The notes under the pieces: generated by a model
Told to the model about the DNA's origin: nothing
Database searches by the model: none
Seen by the model: only the letters and a program-made list of their open reading frames with translations
Translations under genes and position numbers: made by a program
NCBI GenBank assembly: GCA_023408815.1
Contig: JAEYJO010000047.1
Coordinates: 132,024-196,023 of the forward strand
Length of the DNA: 64,000 nt
Reading direction: 5' to 3'
Origin: Bacillota bacterium
GTDB lineage: Bacteria; Bacillota; Clostridia; Lachnospirales; Lachnospiraceae
In this document: positions 17,682 through 27,396 of the stretch, piece by piece
Layout of the letters: each line of letters starts with the position of its first letter
Numbering within the stretch: position 1 is the stretch's first letter

Positions 17682-18698
17682 ATGGCTGTTATGAAAGATG
17701 TTGCAAAACTTGCAGGAGTATCCGTATCAACAGTAAGTTTTGTGTTAAACGGGACAGCAAAAGAGCATAAGGTGGCGGACGGTACTGCCCTGAAAGTAGT
17801 AAAAGCCGCAAAACAACTTGGATATAAAATAAATTCCTCGGCTTGTGACACAAATGGAGTACATGTATGGCAGCCTACTATTACCTTTTTTATGCCTGTG
17901 GATTCTGTATGGATGGATATGAATGTCATTATTGCAAGCATCAATAAGCACAGAAAGCAAACAGGACGCGATTATAATCTTTTACTGTGTCCATATGAAA
18001 AAGATCATTTGAAGGATAAGCTCGAAACAGTGCAGCGGTCTGCCTATGATTCGGCGGTAATCAGTATCGAAAGTGAGACTGATTTGAAAACTCTGGAAGA
18101 GCAGGCAGAAGACTTGCCCTTTGTAATATATAACTATATAAGTAAGAAGTATCCCAGCGTTTCCTACCTGGCTGATGAAGCAATTGAGAAAGCAGTAAAA
18201 ATGATCGTTGCAAAAGGTTTCCGTAATCTGCTGGTGCTTTCAGGCAGTGACAGCTGGCAGCATGGAGACGAGTATCTCAATATGTTCATACGGTGCTGCA
18301 AGAACAGTGGAATCCATCTTTTAGAAGAGAACTTTATTGCTACGGAAAATACTATGATCGGAGGAGCCATCGGTGCACGTCATATTTTAAATATGGAAAC
18401 GAAACCGGAGGTTATCATATGTATGAACAGCACATTGGCTTTTGGCGCCATACCTCTTTTGGCGCGCAATCACTTTCTGATTCCCAGAGACGCCGAATTA
18501 CTTTGCTTCGGCTCATCCGGAGACGCAGATCATATCGTGAATTATATTCCTTCCTTATCTATGATAGCAAGACCGATTGATGAAATAACAATGAAGGCCT
18601 TTGATATTGCACTTCACCTGATGGAAGGTAAAGGTGCAGAACCGGTACACTATACGTATTCTTGCGACTTATTGCTACACGACAGTTTTTCTTTATAA
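17682..18698 (+). CDS. LacI-family transcriptional regulator
   Basis: DNA-binding repressor or activator of 338 residues. The N-terminal helix-turn-helix is MKDVAKLAGVSVSTVSFVLN, followed by the hinge and a periplasmic-binding-protein-like ligand domain. The ATG at 17682 lies six bases after GGAGG; an ATG at 17667 has no site. It is transcribed away from the glycoside operon and towards the iron importer, and is flanked by an inverted repeat that may be its target. The LacI fold suggests a sugar ligand, so the glycoside operon is the more natural target. Confidence 0.93.
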   Translation: MAVMKDVAKLAGVSVSTVSFVLNGTAKEHKVADGTALKVVKAAKQLGYKINSSACDTNGVHVWQPTITFFMPVDSVWMDMNVIIASINKHRKQTGRDYNLLLCPYEKDHLKDKLETVQRSAYDSAVISIESETDLKTLEEQAEDLPFVIYNYISKKYPSVSYLADEAIEKAVKMIVAKGFRNLLVLSGSDSWQHGDEYLNMFIRCCKNSGIHLLEENFIATENTMIGGAIGARHILNMETKPEVIICMNSTLAFGAIPLLARNHFLIPRDAELLCFGSSGDADHIVNYIPSLSMIARPIDEITMKAFDIALHLMEGKGAEPVHYTYSCDLLLHDSFSL

Positions 18699-18742
18699 GG
18701 TATATTGACGGAAAAAGTTGCCATTAAAAATATTTTAATAAA

Positions 18743-18784
18743 TTTTAGTTTTTAGTTGACAGAATTCTCTTCATAAAGTATAAT
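18743..18784 (+). promoter_or_regulatory. Consensus promoter of the iron importer operon
   Basis: TTGACA (18756-18761), exactly 17 bases, then TATAAT (18779-18784): a full consensus sigma-A promoter. The half-site TTTTAGTT lies just upstream at 18743-18750. So strong a promoter usually needs a repressor, and an inverted repeat follows directly downstream. Confidence 0.88.
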
Positions 18785-18820
18785 CCATTCTTAGTTAGGC
18801 GCATCTAACCATAAATGGAT
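18782..18820 (+). promoter_or_regulatory. Metal-box-like operator downstream of the iron importer promoter
   Basis: The inner inverted repeat GTTAG-GCGCAT-CTAAC lies at 18794-18809 and is extended to AGTTAG-N6-CTAACCA at 18793-18811. It sits inside a wider hairpin with arms AATCCATT (18782-18789) and AATGGATT (18813-18820). AGTTAG-N6-CTAACCA recurs at 29201-29219. The pattern resembles DtxR/IdeR iron boxes (TTAGGTTAG-type arms), but the match is by eye. Confidence 0.6.
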
Positions 18821-18846
18821 TATATTTTATATAAAGGAGAGCAAAT

Positions 18847-19992
18847 ATGCATATGCGACAAAAAAAAATCAGATTAGGCCTTATGGCACTTTTAGCTATT
18901 ACTACCGTTTTTACAGCCTGCGGCAGCAAGGCAACCGTTAATGAAATAACAGAAGAAACCAGCGATAATACAACGGTCGAGGAAGCCGCTGTTGAAGAAG
19001 CCGCTGTTGAAGAAGCTGCCGGAGAGGATACCTCTAAAGATACTGCTTCAGAGGAGGCTGCCGTTACATATCCTGTTACTATCACACATGCTTTTGGTGA
19101 AACCGTTATCGAAAGCCAGCCGGAACGTATCGCGACCATATCCTGGGGTAATCAGGATGTCCCCCTCGCCTTGGGAGTTGTTCCCGTCGGAGTTTCAAAA
19201 GCGAATTTCGGAGCAGTTGATGAAAACGGACTTCTTTTCTGGACAGCTGATAAATATAAGGAACTCGGGGCAGAAGAGCCGGTGGTCTTTGATGACACAG
19301 ACGGTCTGGATTATGAAGCGATCAGCGACACGGCACCGGACGTTATTTTAGCGGCATATTCCGGAATAACGCAGGAAGAATATGACTTACTAAGCCAGAT
19401 AGCTCCTGTTATCGCATATCCTGAATACCCTTGGCAGACCTACTGGAGAGAACAGACTCTTCTGGATGCCAGAGGCATGGGAAAAGAAGCGGAAGCAGAG
19501 GTGTTGATTGCCGAAACGGAAGAATTGATCGACACAAAAGTCGCCGAATATGAAAGCTTACAGGGCAAAACAGCTGCCTTCTTTTATTTTAATGCTTCCG
19601 ACTTAGGCACCTTTTATATTTATCTGCCTACAGATCCGCGCGCATCCTATTTAATGGACCTCGGTTTTGAATTTCCCGAAAGTGTGCTTCAGTTAGCGGA
19701 TGACCCCAGCGCATTTACCGTTACCATTAGTGCGGAGAATATTGATTCCTTAAAAGATATCGACATGATTGTTACATACGGTGACGATTCTGTACTTGAA
19801 GCCTTACAGGCAGACAGTCTGGTAGGACAGATACCGGCAGTTGCAGACGGAGCTTTGGTAATGCTCGATTCAACGACAGCACTTACGGCATCTACTACTC
19901 CTTCCGTATTATCAATTCCGGCTACTATTGATGAATACCTTGCATTGTTAAATGAGGCGGCAGAAAAGGTAAATGAGAATATCCAAGAATAA
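18847..19992 (+). CDS. Iron-siderophore-binding lipoprotein (FecB/FhuD-like)
   Basis: Substrate-binding lipoprotein of 381 residues for a FecCD-type importer. The signal peptide ends in the lipobox FTAC (Cys25). A linker follows with an exact VEEAA unit repeated three times (about residues 44-58), coded by near-identical 15-bp units. The mature domain has the family's start, ITHAFGETVIESQPERI at about residue 78, and the clamshell fold with a long central helix. It lies in a four-gene operon with both permeases and the ATPase. The ligand may be a ferric siderophore, heme or cobalamin; ferric siderophore is the best guess. Confidence 0.9.
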   Translation: MHMRQKKIRLGLMALLAITTVFTACGSKATVNEITEETSDNTTVEEAAVEEAAVEEAAGEDTSKDTASEEAAVTYPVTITHAFGETVIESQPERIATISWGNQDVPLALGVVPVGVSKANFGAVDENGLLFWTADKYKELGAEEPVVFDDTDGLDYEAISDTAPDVILAAYSGITQEEYDLLSQIAPVIAYPEYPWQTYWREQTLLDARGMGKEAEAEVLIAETEELIDTKVAEYESLQGKTAAFFYFNASDLGTFYIYLPTDPRASYLMDLGFEFPESVLQLADDPSAFTVTISAENIDSLKDIDMIVTYGDDSVLEALQADSLVGQIPAVADGALVMLDSTTALTASTTPSVLSIPATIDEYLALLNEAAEKVNENIQE

Positions 19993-20971
19993 AATTGTTA
20001 TTATATTTAGTTCCATAGGTATCGTGTTATGCGGCCTGCTTTCGCTGGCGGTAGGCTCTCGAAATGTCCCGGTAAGCGATGTTCTTGCGGCACTTACCGG
20101 CGCAGGCGGAGATTCTTTTACGGTCAGTGTGGTGCAGGCAAGAATTCCAAGAATGGTCTTTGGCATAATAGCAGGAGGGGCACTCGGCGTATCGGGTGCC
20201 CTTATGCAGTCCATCACGAGAAATCCAATAGCAGATCCAAGTATACTGGGCGTAAATACCGGCGCTTCTTTATTTGTTGTATGCGGCATAGCATTTTTTA
20301 ATATCAATTTACCGAATCAGTACATCTGGCTGGCGTTAATCGGAGCAGGAGCTACGGCTGTGTTTGTGTATGCAATTGCCGCTGTCGGAAACGGAGAGAT
20401 TACACCAATTAAACTGGCCTTATCAGGCACCGCCACAAGCATTGCATTATCTTCTCTCGTCAATACGGTTATGCTGCCCAAATCACATGTTATGGACGCT
20501 TTTAGATTTTGGCAGGTAGGAAGCATAGGCGGTACCGGCTGGGAAGATATAAAAATTATGGCCCCATATCTGGCAATAGGTTTCCTGATCGCCATCCTAT
20601 TGATTCCCTCTTTGAATTCTCTCGCTCTGGGAGATGAGATAGCAACAAGTCTGGGAGCCAATATAAAACTGACTCGAGGATTAGGCGCTTTCGCAGGAGT
20701 ACTGCTATGCGGTGCAACAACGGCTTTGGCAGGCCCCATTGGCTTTGTGGGCCTAATGATCCCTCATTTCATGCGGCTTATATTCGGTCCTGACTTAAAG
20801 TACATTATTCCTATGTCTGCAATCGGCGGAGCGGGGCTTTTAATTGTATCCGATGTAATTGGGCGGGTAATCGGAAGCCCCGGAGAGCTTGAGGTAGGAA
20901 TCGTAACAGCCTTCTTGGGTGCCCCATTCTTTATTATGATTGCCCGGAAAGCGAAGGTGAACTCTATATGA
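19973..20971 (+). CDS. FecCD-type iron ABC permease
   Basis: Membrane permease of 332 residues with about nine or ten helices. The family's conserved RIPRM and GSLGGxxW-like (QVGSIGGTGW, about residue 180) segments are present. The start overlaps the binding-protein gene by 20 bases, so they are translationally coupled. It pairs with the next permease to form the channel. Confidence 0.93.
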   Translation: MRISKNKIVIIFSSIGIVLCGLLSLAVGSRNVPVSDVLAALTGAGGDSFTVSVVQARIPRMVFGIIAGGALGVSGALMQSITRNPIADPSILGVNTGASLFVVCGIAFFNINLPNQYIWLALIGAGATAVFVYAIAAVGNGEITPIKLALSGTATSIALSSLVNTVMLPKSHVMDAFRFWQVGSIGGTGWEDIKIMAPYLAIGFLIAILLIPSLNSLALGDEIATSLGANIKLTRGLGAFAGVLLCGATTALAGPIGFVGLMIPHFMRLIFGPDLKYIIPMSAIGGAGLLIVSDVIGRVIGSPGELEVGIVTAFLGAPFFIMIARKAKVNSI

Positions 20972-22008
20972 TATCGAATTCCACAAAAAATTTAATAATG
21001 AGCGGGTACCATAGGAGACGCCGCCGGCATATCGTGGCAGTTACTGTCCTGCTTTTTCTTATTTTTTTCCTGTCGATATTCATGCTTATATACGGAAATA
21101 CGATTTATTCTCTGGATGTGGTATGCCGGGTATTAAACGGAGAAGAAATAGAAGGTGCGGTATTTACGATAAAAACACTGCGGCTGCCTAGAATGCTCAC
21201 CGGCATTTTAGCGGGTATGGCATTTGGCATGGCAGGAAATACTTTTCAGACTTTGCTCAGAAACGATTTGGCGAGCCCTGATATTATAGGCGTCACCGCC
21301 GGTTCCGGTTTCGCCGCCGTTTTCTGTATTTTAGTACTTCATATGAGCGGTGAAGCTGTGTCCGTTATCTCGCTTATAGCGGGTCTTGCTGTAGCCGTCA
21401 GCATCTACTTGCTGTCACAGGGAAAAAGCTTTTCCAAGGTCCGTTTGATTCTTATTGGTATCGGAATCCAGGCAATGTTGAGGGCCGGAATATCCTTTGT
21501 CTTACTGAAAGGAGCCCAATATGACGTAGCAACTGCCCTCCGCTGGCTGAACGGGAGCTTAAACGGCGTTCAGATGGAGGGGGTACCGGGTTTGTTTGCG
21601 GTAGTCATCATTGGGGGCTTTGTGCTCACATTATTTGGGAGACATCTGAAAGTGATGCAGCTGGGAGATGAATCTGCCACCACCATGGGAGTAAAGGTAA
21701 ATATAATGTATCTGATACTTATATTGGGATCCGTATTCTTAGTTGCATTTGCCACTTCTATCACAGGTCCCATTGCCTCTGTGGCATTTTTGTCAGGCCC
21801 TATTGCATCCAGATTGGTTGGAAAAAGCGGGGTAAATACAATATCTGCCGGTCTGGTAGGCGCATTGCTCGTACTTGCCGCGGATTTGGTGGGACAGTAT
21901 GCTTTAGGAACAAGATATCCGGCAGGTGTTATTACTGGCGTATTAGGAGCTCCTTATATGCTGTTTTTATTGGTGCGGGTTAATAGCAAAGGAGGAAATG
22001 GAACATGA
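20968..22008 (+). CDS. FecCD-type iron ABC permease, second subunit
   Basis: 346 residues, the same family as its neighbour but with a basic N-terminal extension (SGYHRRRRRHIV) before the first helix at about residue 24. RLPRMLTGILAGMAFGMAG near residue 71 is the family's coupling segment. It overlaps both neighbours by four bases (ATGA at each end), which marks a tight operon. Confidence 0.93.
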   Translation: MISNSTKNLIMSGYHRRRRRHIVAVTVLLFLIFFLSIFMLIYGNTIYSLDVVCRVLNGEEIEGAVFTIKTLRLPRMLTGILAGMAFGMAGNTFQTLLRNDLASPDIIGVTAGSGFAAVFCILVLHMSGEAVSVISLIAGLAVAVSIYLLSQGKSFSKVRLILIGIGIQAMLRAGISFVLLKGAQYDVATALRWLNGSLNGVQMEGVPGLFAVVIIGGFVLTLFGRHLKVMQLGDESATTMGVKVNIMYLILILGSVFLVAFATSITGPIASVAFLSGPIASRLVGKSGVNTISAGLVGALLVLAADLVGQYALGTRYPAGVITGVLGAPYMLFLLVRVNSKGGNGT

Positions 22009-22799
22009 AAGAACATTTATTGTCGACAGAAAAGGTGATTGCCGGTTATGACAAAAAGATTATTATAGATGGGATAGATATTTGCGTTCCAAGCAATAAA
22101 ATCAGCGTTATAATCGGAGGGAACGGAAGCGGAAAATCTACATTATTAAAAACTCTGTCAAGATTGATCAAACCGGAAGGCGGAAATATTGTATTGGACG
22201 GCAAGAAGATAGAATCTTATCCATCAAAGCAGCTGGCACAAACCTTAGGGCTGCTGCCTCAGTCTCCGGTAGTTCCGGAAGGTATTACAGTATTTGATCT
22301 GGTTTGCCGGGGAAGGTTTCCTTACCGCACTATAATGAAAAGCATGAGTAAAAGTGATTACGATGCTGCCTTGGAAGCTCTTGAAGTTATGGGTATAGCA
22401 GAACTTGCTAATCATAGTGTAGATAAGCTTTCAGGAGGACAGCGGCAAAGAGTATGGATTGCACTGGCTCTCGCTCAGCAGACGGATATTCTGCTTTTGG
22501 ATGAACCGACTACATTCCTGGATATTGCTTATCAGGTGGAAATTTTAGACTTGCTGACAGAACTGAACAAGACAAGGGGCATTACTATCGTAATGGTATT
22601 GCATGATATCAATCTGTCTGCAAGATATGCGGATTATCTGTTTGCAATCCGTCAGGGAAGGCTGATCGTAGAGGGAACTCCGACCGAGGTCATTTCGCCC
22701 GAATTAATAAAAGATATTTTTGGACTCGACTGCTGCGTAATGAATGATCCGGTTTCAAATTCCCCCCTTGTTATACCAATCGGAAAGTATCACCGCTGA
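22005..22799 (+). CDS. Iron ABC transporter ATPase (FepC/FhuC-like)
   Basis: Cytosolic ATPase of 264 residues that powers the two FecCD permeases. Walker A is GGNGSGKSTLL at about residue 37, the signature is LSGGQRQRVW at about 141, Walker B is ILLLDEPTTFLD, and the switch His lies in VLHD. It overlaps the upstream permease by four bases. Its end overlaps the end of the convergent EcfA gene by ten bases, with no room for a terminator between the two operons. Confidence 0.95.
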   Translation: MKEHLLSTEKVIAGYDKKIIIDGIDICVPSNKISVIIGGNGSGKSTLLKTLSRLIKPEGGNIVLDGKKIESYPSKQLAQTLGLLPQSPVVPEGITVFDLVCRGRFPYRTIMKSMSKSDYDAALEALEVMGIAELANHSVDKLSGGQRQRVWIALALAQQTDILLLDEPTTFLDIAYQVEILDLLTELNKTRGITIVMVLHDINLSARYADYLFAIRQGRLIVEGTPTEVISPELIKDIFGLDCCVMNDPVSNSPLVIPIGKYHR

Positions 22800-24256
22800 A
22801 TACAAAAATATTCGGACACATATTGCTGGGTTTTCTCGTTCCAAGATCCACTGCGGACAACCTTTCCGCCATCCATGAAAATGAAATAATCACAACAGGC
22901 AGCTACCAATTCAGGATCGTGCGTGATGATAAACTGTGTCTTTCCCATCTCCGCTAACTTGTATATGCTATTTGCCACTTCCTTCATATGGCGATAATCA
23001 AGCCCGCTGGTTGGTTCGTCGAATACAATAATCTCTTTATGAGACGCTATGGCTCCCGCAATCGCCACTCGTTGACGCTGCCCCCCTGATAACGACATAG
23101 GATGTACCTCTTTATAGTCCAGCAAGTCAAGTTCCGATAAAATACTTTCGGCAGTAGCCTGCCGGTTTTCTGACAGAATATCTAAGCCTAACAGTACTTC
23201 ATCCATGACGCTTTCGGAAAACAACTGGTGGTTTACATCCTGCATCACCATATAGCACAATCGGATACGCTGCTTGTTATTGTACGTCCTTCCATTATAG
23301 TAAAGCGTTCCCTCCGAATTTTTCACCAGTCCGCAAAGGGTTCGTGCAAATGTTGTTTTTCCCGCACCATTGTTTCCCAAAACGGCAACTATAGCCCCCT
23401 TTGGAATTCTCAAGCGGGAAACATCCAATACTTTTATTTTCTTAAAAGCGCATTGAAATCCATAAAATTCTACATTTTCCGGCTCTGCCCGTTTCAAGGT
23501 GCATGTTGGCGCAAAGGCAACAGGCGCACGTAAACCCATGTCATGGAGCTCAGTTACAGACCTTTCCCAAAACCGTTCTGCCTTCAAGTCCTGTGCGATT
23601 CTCCCGGCTTGAAAGAATAAAACCCGATCCACAATGCCACGCAGCCATCCAAGGCGGTGCTCCGCGATCACGATGGTTTTTCCCTGTGCCTTCCACGAAA
23701 GAAGAATTGTCCGCAAATCTTGTATTGTCCTGATATCGAGATTGGAAGAAGGTTCGTCCAGAACAAATATATCCGGTACCAATGCACCTACGCAAGCGCA
23801 GGCGATTTTCTGTTTTTCGCCGCCTGAAAGGGCAAACAAGCTTTTTCCCAGCAGATTTTCGATACCGAGAGACGCTACTGTAGTATCGAACCGAGCTAAA
23901 ATATCCGCCTTATTCATTCCGATATTCTCACAGGCAAATATGATTTCGGTATCTGTCTGCAATGTATAAAATTGAGATTTTGGATTCTGAAAAACAGAAC
24001 CCACATATGGTGCCAGCTTGTATAACTCAACCTCTTGAATATCCCAGCCTTCGACAAGCGCCGTTCCATCCAATCGGCCCTCGTAATACGAAGGAATCAA
24101 CCCGTTGACAATCCTGCCAAACGTGGTTTTCCCGCTGCCTGATTCTCCGCACAGAAGTACGATTTGACCCTTGGGTATCAAGGCGTGTACATGCGTAATG
24201 GCAGTACCGCTTATAGCATTTTCATAAGTATAAGAAACATTTTCAAACTGAATCAA
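22790..24256 (-). CDS. ECF transporter ATPase, two fused nucleotide-binding domains
   Basis: 488 residues with two complete ATPase halves, corresponding to fused EcfA1 and EcfA2. Half one has Walker A GESGSGKTTFGR near residue 38 and signature LSGGEKQK. Half two has GNNGAGKTTFAR near residue 294 and LSGGQRQR. It is the last gene of the minus-strand operon after EcfT and the S component, so it drives an energy-coupling-factor importer. The fused form often belongs to dedicated group I systems rather than a shared module. Confidence 0.92.
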   Translation of the reverse strand: MIQFENVSYTYENAISGTAITHVHALIPKGQIVLLCGESGSGKTTFGRIVNGLIPSYYEGRLDGTALVEGWDIQEVELYKLAPYVGSVFQNPKSQFYTLQTDTEIIFACENIGMNKADILARFDTTVASLGIENLLGKSLFALSGGEKQKIACACVGALVPDIFVLDEPSSNLDIRTIQDLRTILLSWKAQGKTIVIAEHRLGWLRGIVDRVLFFQAGRIAQDLKAERFWERSVTELHDMGLRAPVAFAPTCTLKRAEPENVEFYGFQCAFKKIKVLDVSRLRIPKGAIVAVLGNNGAGKTTFARTLCGLVKNSEGTLYYNGRTYNNKQRIRLCYMVMQDVNHQLFSESVMDEVLLGLDILSENRQATAESILSELDLLDYKEVHPMSLSGGQRQRVAIAGAIASHKEIIVFDEPTSGLDYRHMKEVANSIYKLAEMGKTQFIITHDPELVAACCDYFIFMDGGKVVRSGSWNEKTQQYVSEYFCIQR

Positions 24257-24282
24257 TTTTTCACCGCCTTACACTGCGTAGT

Positions 24283-25017
24283 TTACCATCCCATTACAAC
24301 GGATAGAACAAATATGACGACGACAGCCAAACAAAAAACAAAAACAATGATATCCTGCCAGTGGAAGCCGGTGGGACACATGTTTGTGCGCGGTGTCGGC
24401 GCATTCAGACCTCGCGTTAATGCAGAGGCCGATAACTCATTTCCGATGGAAACCAGTCCTGTCAAAAGCGGAACCATCCGATATTCCAGCATCTCCAAAG
24501 GATTGCGCCATGAACCTACCTCTCGGAGTCTCATAGCATCACGTATGGCTGCATATTCCTCACGTATCGTAGGAAAGAAGCGAAACATAACGGAAACCGG
24601 AATTGTAAATTTTTTAGAAATATGAAGGCCGTCCATAGCCGCAACAAACTCGCTTACTGTAGTGGTCACTATCAGAAAGCTGAACATGGACATGCCTGGC
24701 AATATCTTGGTGAATATGGCAACGATTCCGGTAAAGAAGAGGTTCACCACCGGCGGTGCGTAAGGCATGAGCAACGGCGGTACTGTCATCGAGATGAGAT
24801 ACATCGCTGCATAGTAAACAGATAGTAAAGGTTTTTTCAATATAATAAAGGAAATTAGTGGGATCACAGCAAGGCAAGGCAATACAAATTGCATGATCCC
24901 GACGTTGCTGCCGGCAAATGTGACCGAAGATACCGTAAGGCAGAGCAAAATTTTTGTGCGCGGATCCAGATACATCTGCCTTGCTGTAGGGCGCATGTTT
25001 CGTAATACTGTTTCCAT
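24283..25017 (-). CDS. ECF transporter transmembrane component T
   Basis: CbiQ/EcfT-family membrane protein of 244 residues with about five or six helices. Its coupling segment contains the ARG-type motifs: AIRDAMRLREVG near residue 157 and ALTRGLNAP near 205. It links the S component to the fused ATPase. Its ATG overlaps the preceding stop as TAATG, so it is coupled to the MptD-like gene. Confidence 0.9.
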   Translation of the reverse strand: METVLRNMRPTARQMYLDPRTKILLCLTVSSVTFAGSNVGIMQFVLPCLAVIPLISFIILKKPLLSVYYAAMYLISMTVPPLLMPYAPPVVNLFFTGIVAIFTKILPGMSMFSFLIVTTTVSEFVAAMDGLHISKKFTIPVSVMFRFFPTIREEYAAIRDAMRLREVGSWRNPLEMLEYRMVPLLTGLVSIGNELSASALTRGLNAPTPRTNMCPTGFHWQDIIVFVFCLAVVVIFVLSVVMGW

Positions 25018-25619
25018 TAAACCAACCCGCTTTTCACAAAATGTTTATTAAGAACAGCCTTGCCCAAAAGACCGCCAAGCAGACCGCCCACAAAAGCAGA
25101 AAGGAAAATTACCGGCAGATACCACCAGTTTTCATAATATCCCATCATCATATTTGTGTATTCGGCTCCGTATGTGGCTGCCCTTTCCGCAATATATTCC
25201 GCACTGGCAAACAGCATTTGAAGAACGTTGGCGTTTGCGCCGACACTTATCATAGCAAAGGCTAAAATGGCCATATTGACGCTCTGATATCGTCCCAATC
25301 GCAAAATCAGCTCCGCAATCAGTGCGCAGATGGTCCCAAAGACCAACGTATAGATTCCCACTCCGGCCAACAAAAGAAAAGTACCATAAACAACACAGGT
25401 GATGAATATCATTCCAGGCTTTTTGATCTTGGTAAAGTAAAGCATCATAGGAGTTCCTAAAATAAGGGAGCTGACAAATGGGATAAGCGTGCTCACAACA
25501 GGAATTAGTCCAAGGGCAAAAGCGACAAGAAGATTAATCACAAAATATACTGCTGTAAAAATTCCTACATTCATCAAATCTTTTCCGTCTAAACGGTTGG
25601 TGCCTTTTTGTTTTCTCAT
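25017..25619 (-). CDS. MptD-family ECF transporter S component
   Basis: Membrane protein of 200 residues with about six helices, matching the MptD/Trep_Strep family of substrate-binding S components. The N-terminus RLDGKDLMNVGIFTAVYF is typical of the family. The substrate of this group is not settled. Here the association with two YbtP/YbtQ-like half-transporters and a metal-box-like operator points to a metallophore or metal complex, by inference. It lies 37 bases downstream of the half-transporter gene. Confidence 0.85.
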   Translation of the reverse strand: MRKQKGTNRLDGKDLMNVGIFTAVYFVINLLVAFALGLIPVVSTLIPFVSSLILGTPMMLYFTKIKKPGMIFITCVVYGTFLLLAGVGIYTLVFGTICALIAELILRLGRYQSVNMAILAFAMISVGANANVLQMLFASAEYIAERAATYGAEYTNMMMGYYENWWYLPVIFLSAFVGGLLGGLLGKAVLNKHFVKSGLV

Positions 25620-25656
25620 TTTGTATAGTTCCTTTCTGAAAAGAGCTTCTTATTGT

Positions 25657-27396
25657 TCAGACTGTTTTAACTGCCCATGTCATGCTTTCATTTTGCAGCG
25701 CGTATAGCCGGTGATATAATCCTTCTTGCTCCATAAGCTTATTATGTGTTCCTTCTTCCAGCAAACGCCCCTCTTTGAGCACAATAATTTTATCGCATTC
25801 CACAATGGACCTCAGTTTATGCGCAATAATCAGTACCGTTTTATTTTCTATCAGTGTTCCGATTGCTTCCTGAATTTTTGTTTCATTTTCAGGATCGATG
25901 GATGCAGTGCTTTCGTCCAGAAGAATAATAGGAGCATCTTTCAAAAATGCACGGGCAATGGACAACCGCTGACGTTCACCGCCTGACAGCGTTTTTCCAT
26001 TCTCACCGATTACGGTATCGTATCCTCGCGGCAACCGCTCGATAAACTCGTCGCAGCGAGCCAGCTTTGCTGCGGCAACGATCTCTTCTTTTGTAGCATT
26101 CTCCCTGCCAATCTTGATATTGTTAAAGATGGTATCATTAAATAAAACTACATCCTGAAAAACAATGGAATAATTCTTCAGCAAAGCTTCCGGAGAAACA
26201 GCATTGATATTAACGCCGCCGATGGATATGCTTCCGCTCTGTATATCCCAAAAGCGTGCGGCCAATTTGCACAGGGTGCTTTTCCCGCAACCGGACGGTC
26301 CTACAAGCGCTGTAATTTCGCCCTGTCTGGCAGTAAAAGAAACATCGTGGAGCACATTCTCTTGATTGTAACCAAAGCTGACATGGTCAAAGGTAATGTC
26401 AAATTGAGACAGATTTACTTTTTCGCTTCCACTCTGCTCAGGGTAATCCAGCAGAGTGCGAATTCTTTTTGCACTGACCAGCGAATAAATCAATTCGCCA
26501 AGCATTTCACACGCTCTTGTCAGTGGCTCATAGATTCTGGCAGCGATGAACAGGAAAAACAAGAGTGTAAGTATACTGACCTCTCCCGAAATCAGCAGTG
26601 CAGAGCCGGTAATAATGACAAATCCCAGTCCAATGCGCATAACATTATAGGAAATGGAAATCGATAGCCCTGCCAAAAGCTCATGCAGGACAAGGCCGGG
26701 AATAATTCGCTTGATTTTGTATGCCAGCCCCTTTTGATAGTCACCCATTTTCTGCGAAGTCCGAAGCACCTTCATATTTTCAAGATATTCCTGCAAACCG
26801 TCGCTGATATTCAGCTTTTTTTGTTTGTTCTTCTTATTTGCACCCTCAGAAATCGCTTTGGACATCGACATAGAGATGGCGGCGAGGGGCAGGCAGGCGG
26901 CCAGGCTTAGCGCCAGACGCCAATCATAAATAAAAAGGATACCGATAGTAATAAATCCGGATAGCAAGCCGCTGATCAGCTCTGTCATAACCGTGGCAAG
27001 CGTATTTGCAGTAACCGCGACATCATCCATAATAACTGAGGTCAAATCGCTTAAATCCCTCTTGCCAAGATAAGAAAGAGGAAGCCGCCGTATTTTATCC
27101 GCCAGTTCCATGCGTAGACGCATGTCCTCTCTGCCGGAGGTGAAATACTTTTTGCGATAGGTGATCTTATAGGTTACAAAGATTACGGCCATAAGCACAA
27201 AGGCAGCACTCCAATAGCCCCAAAGCGGAATAGCGCCCTGTGTATATCCAAAGTAGCGGCTCACCATCTCATTTGTCACAAGTGCCAACAGGACTACCGG
27301 CAGCAAGGCGGCCAGATTGAAAAGGGTCATGAAAAAGCTGGCTTTTAAAATGGACCGGTTTGCACCGGCGCTTAATCGGTAAATATTCTTAAACAT
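25657..27396 (-). CDS. ABC half-transporter (membrane plus ATPase), IrtB/YbtQ-like
   Basis: 579-residue type IV ABC protein with six membrane helices (about 1-310) and one ATPase domain: Walker A GPSGCGKSTLCK, signature LSGGERQR, and LDESTASIDPE. The exporter-like fold includes the siderophore importers YbtPQ and IrtAB. The ATG at 27396 is chosen because GGAGGG precedes it and the coding part then starts MFKNIYRLSAG. It overlaps the upstream gene by eight bases, so the two probably form a heterodimer. Direction of transport cannot be read from sequence. Confidence 0.9.
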   Translation of the reverse strand: MFKNIYRLSAGANRSILKASFFMTLFNLAALLPVVLLALVTNEMVSRYFGYTQGAIPLWGYWSAAFVLMAVIFVTYKITYRKKYFTSGREDMRLRMELADKIRRLPLSYLGKRDLSDLTSVIMDDVAVTANTLATVMTELISGLLSGFITIGILFIYDWRLALSLAACLPLAAISMSMSKAISEGANKKNKQKKLNISDGLQEYLENMKVLRTSQKMGDYQKGLAYKIKRIIPGLVLHELLAGLSISISYNVMRIGLGFVIITGSALLISGEVSILTLLFFLFIAARIYEPLTRACEMLGELIYSLVSAKRIRTLLDYPEQSGSEKVNLSQFDITFDHVSFGYNQENVLHDVSFTARQGEITALVGPSGCGKSTLCKLAARFWDIQSGSISIGGVNINAVSPEALLKNYSIVFQDVVLFNDTIFNNIKIGRENATKEEIVAAAKLARCDEFIERLPRGYDTVIGENGKTLSGGERQRLSIARAFLKDAPIILLDESTASIDPENETKIQEAIGTLIENKTVLIIAHKLRSIVECDKIIVLKEGRLLEEGTHNKLMEQEGLYHRLYALQNESMTWAVKTV

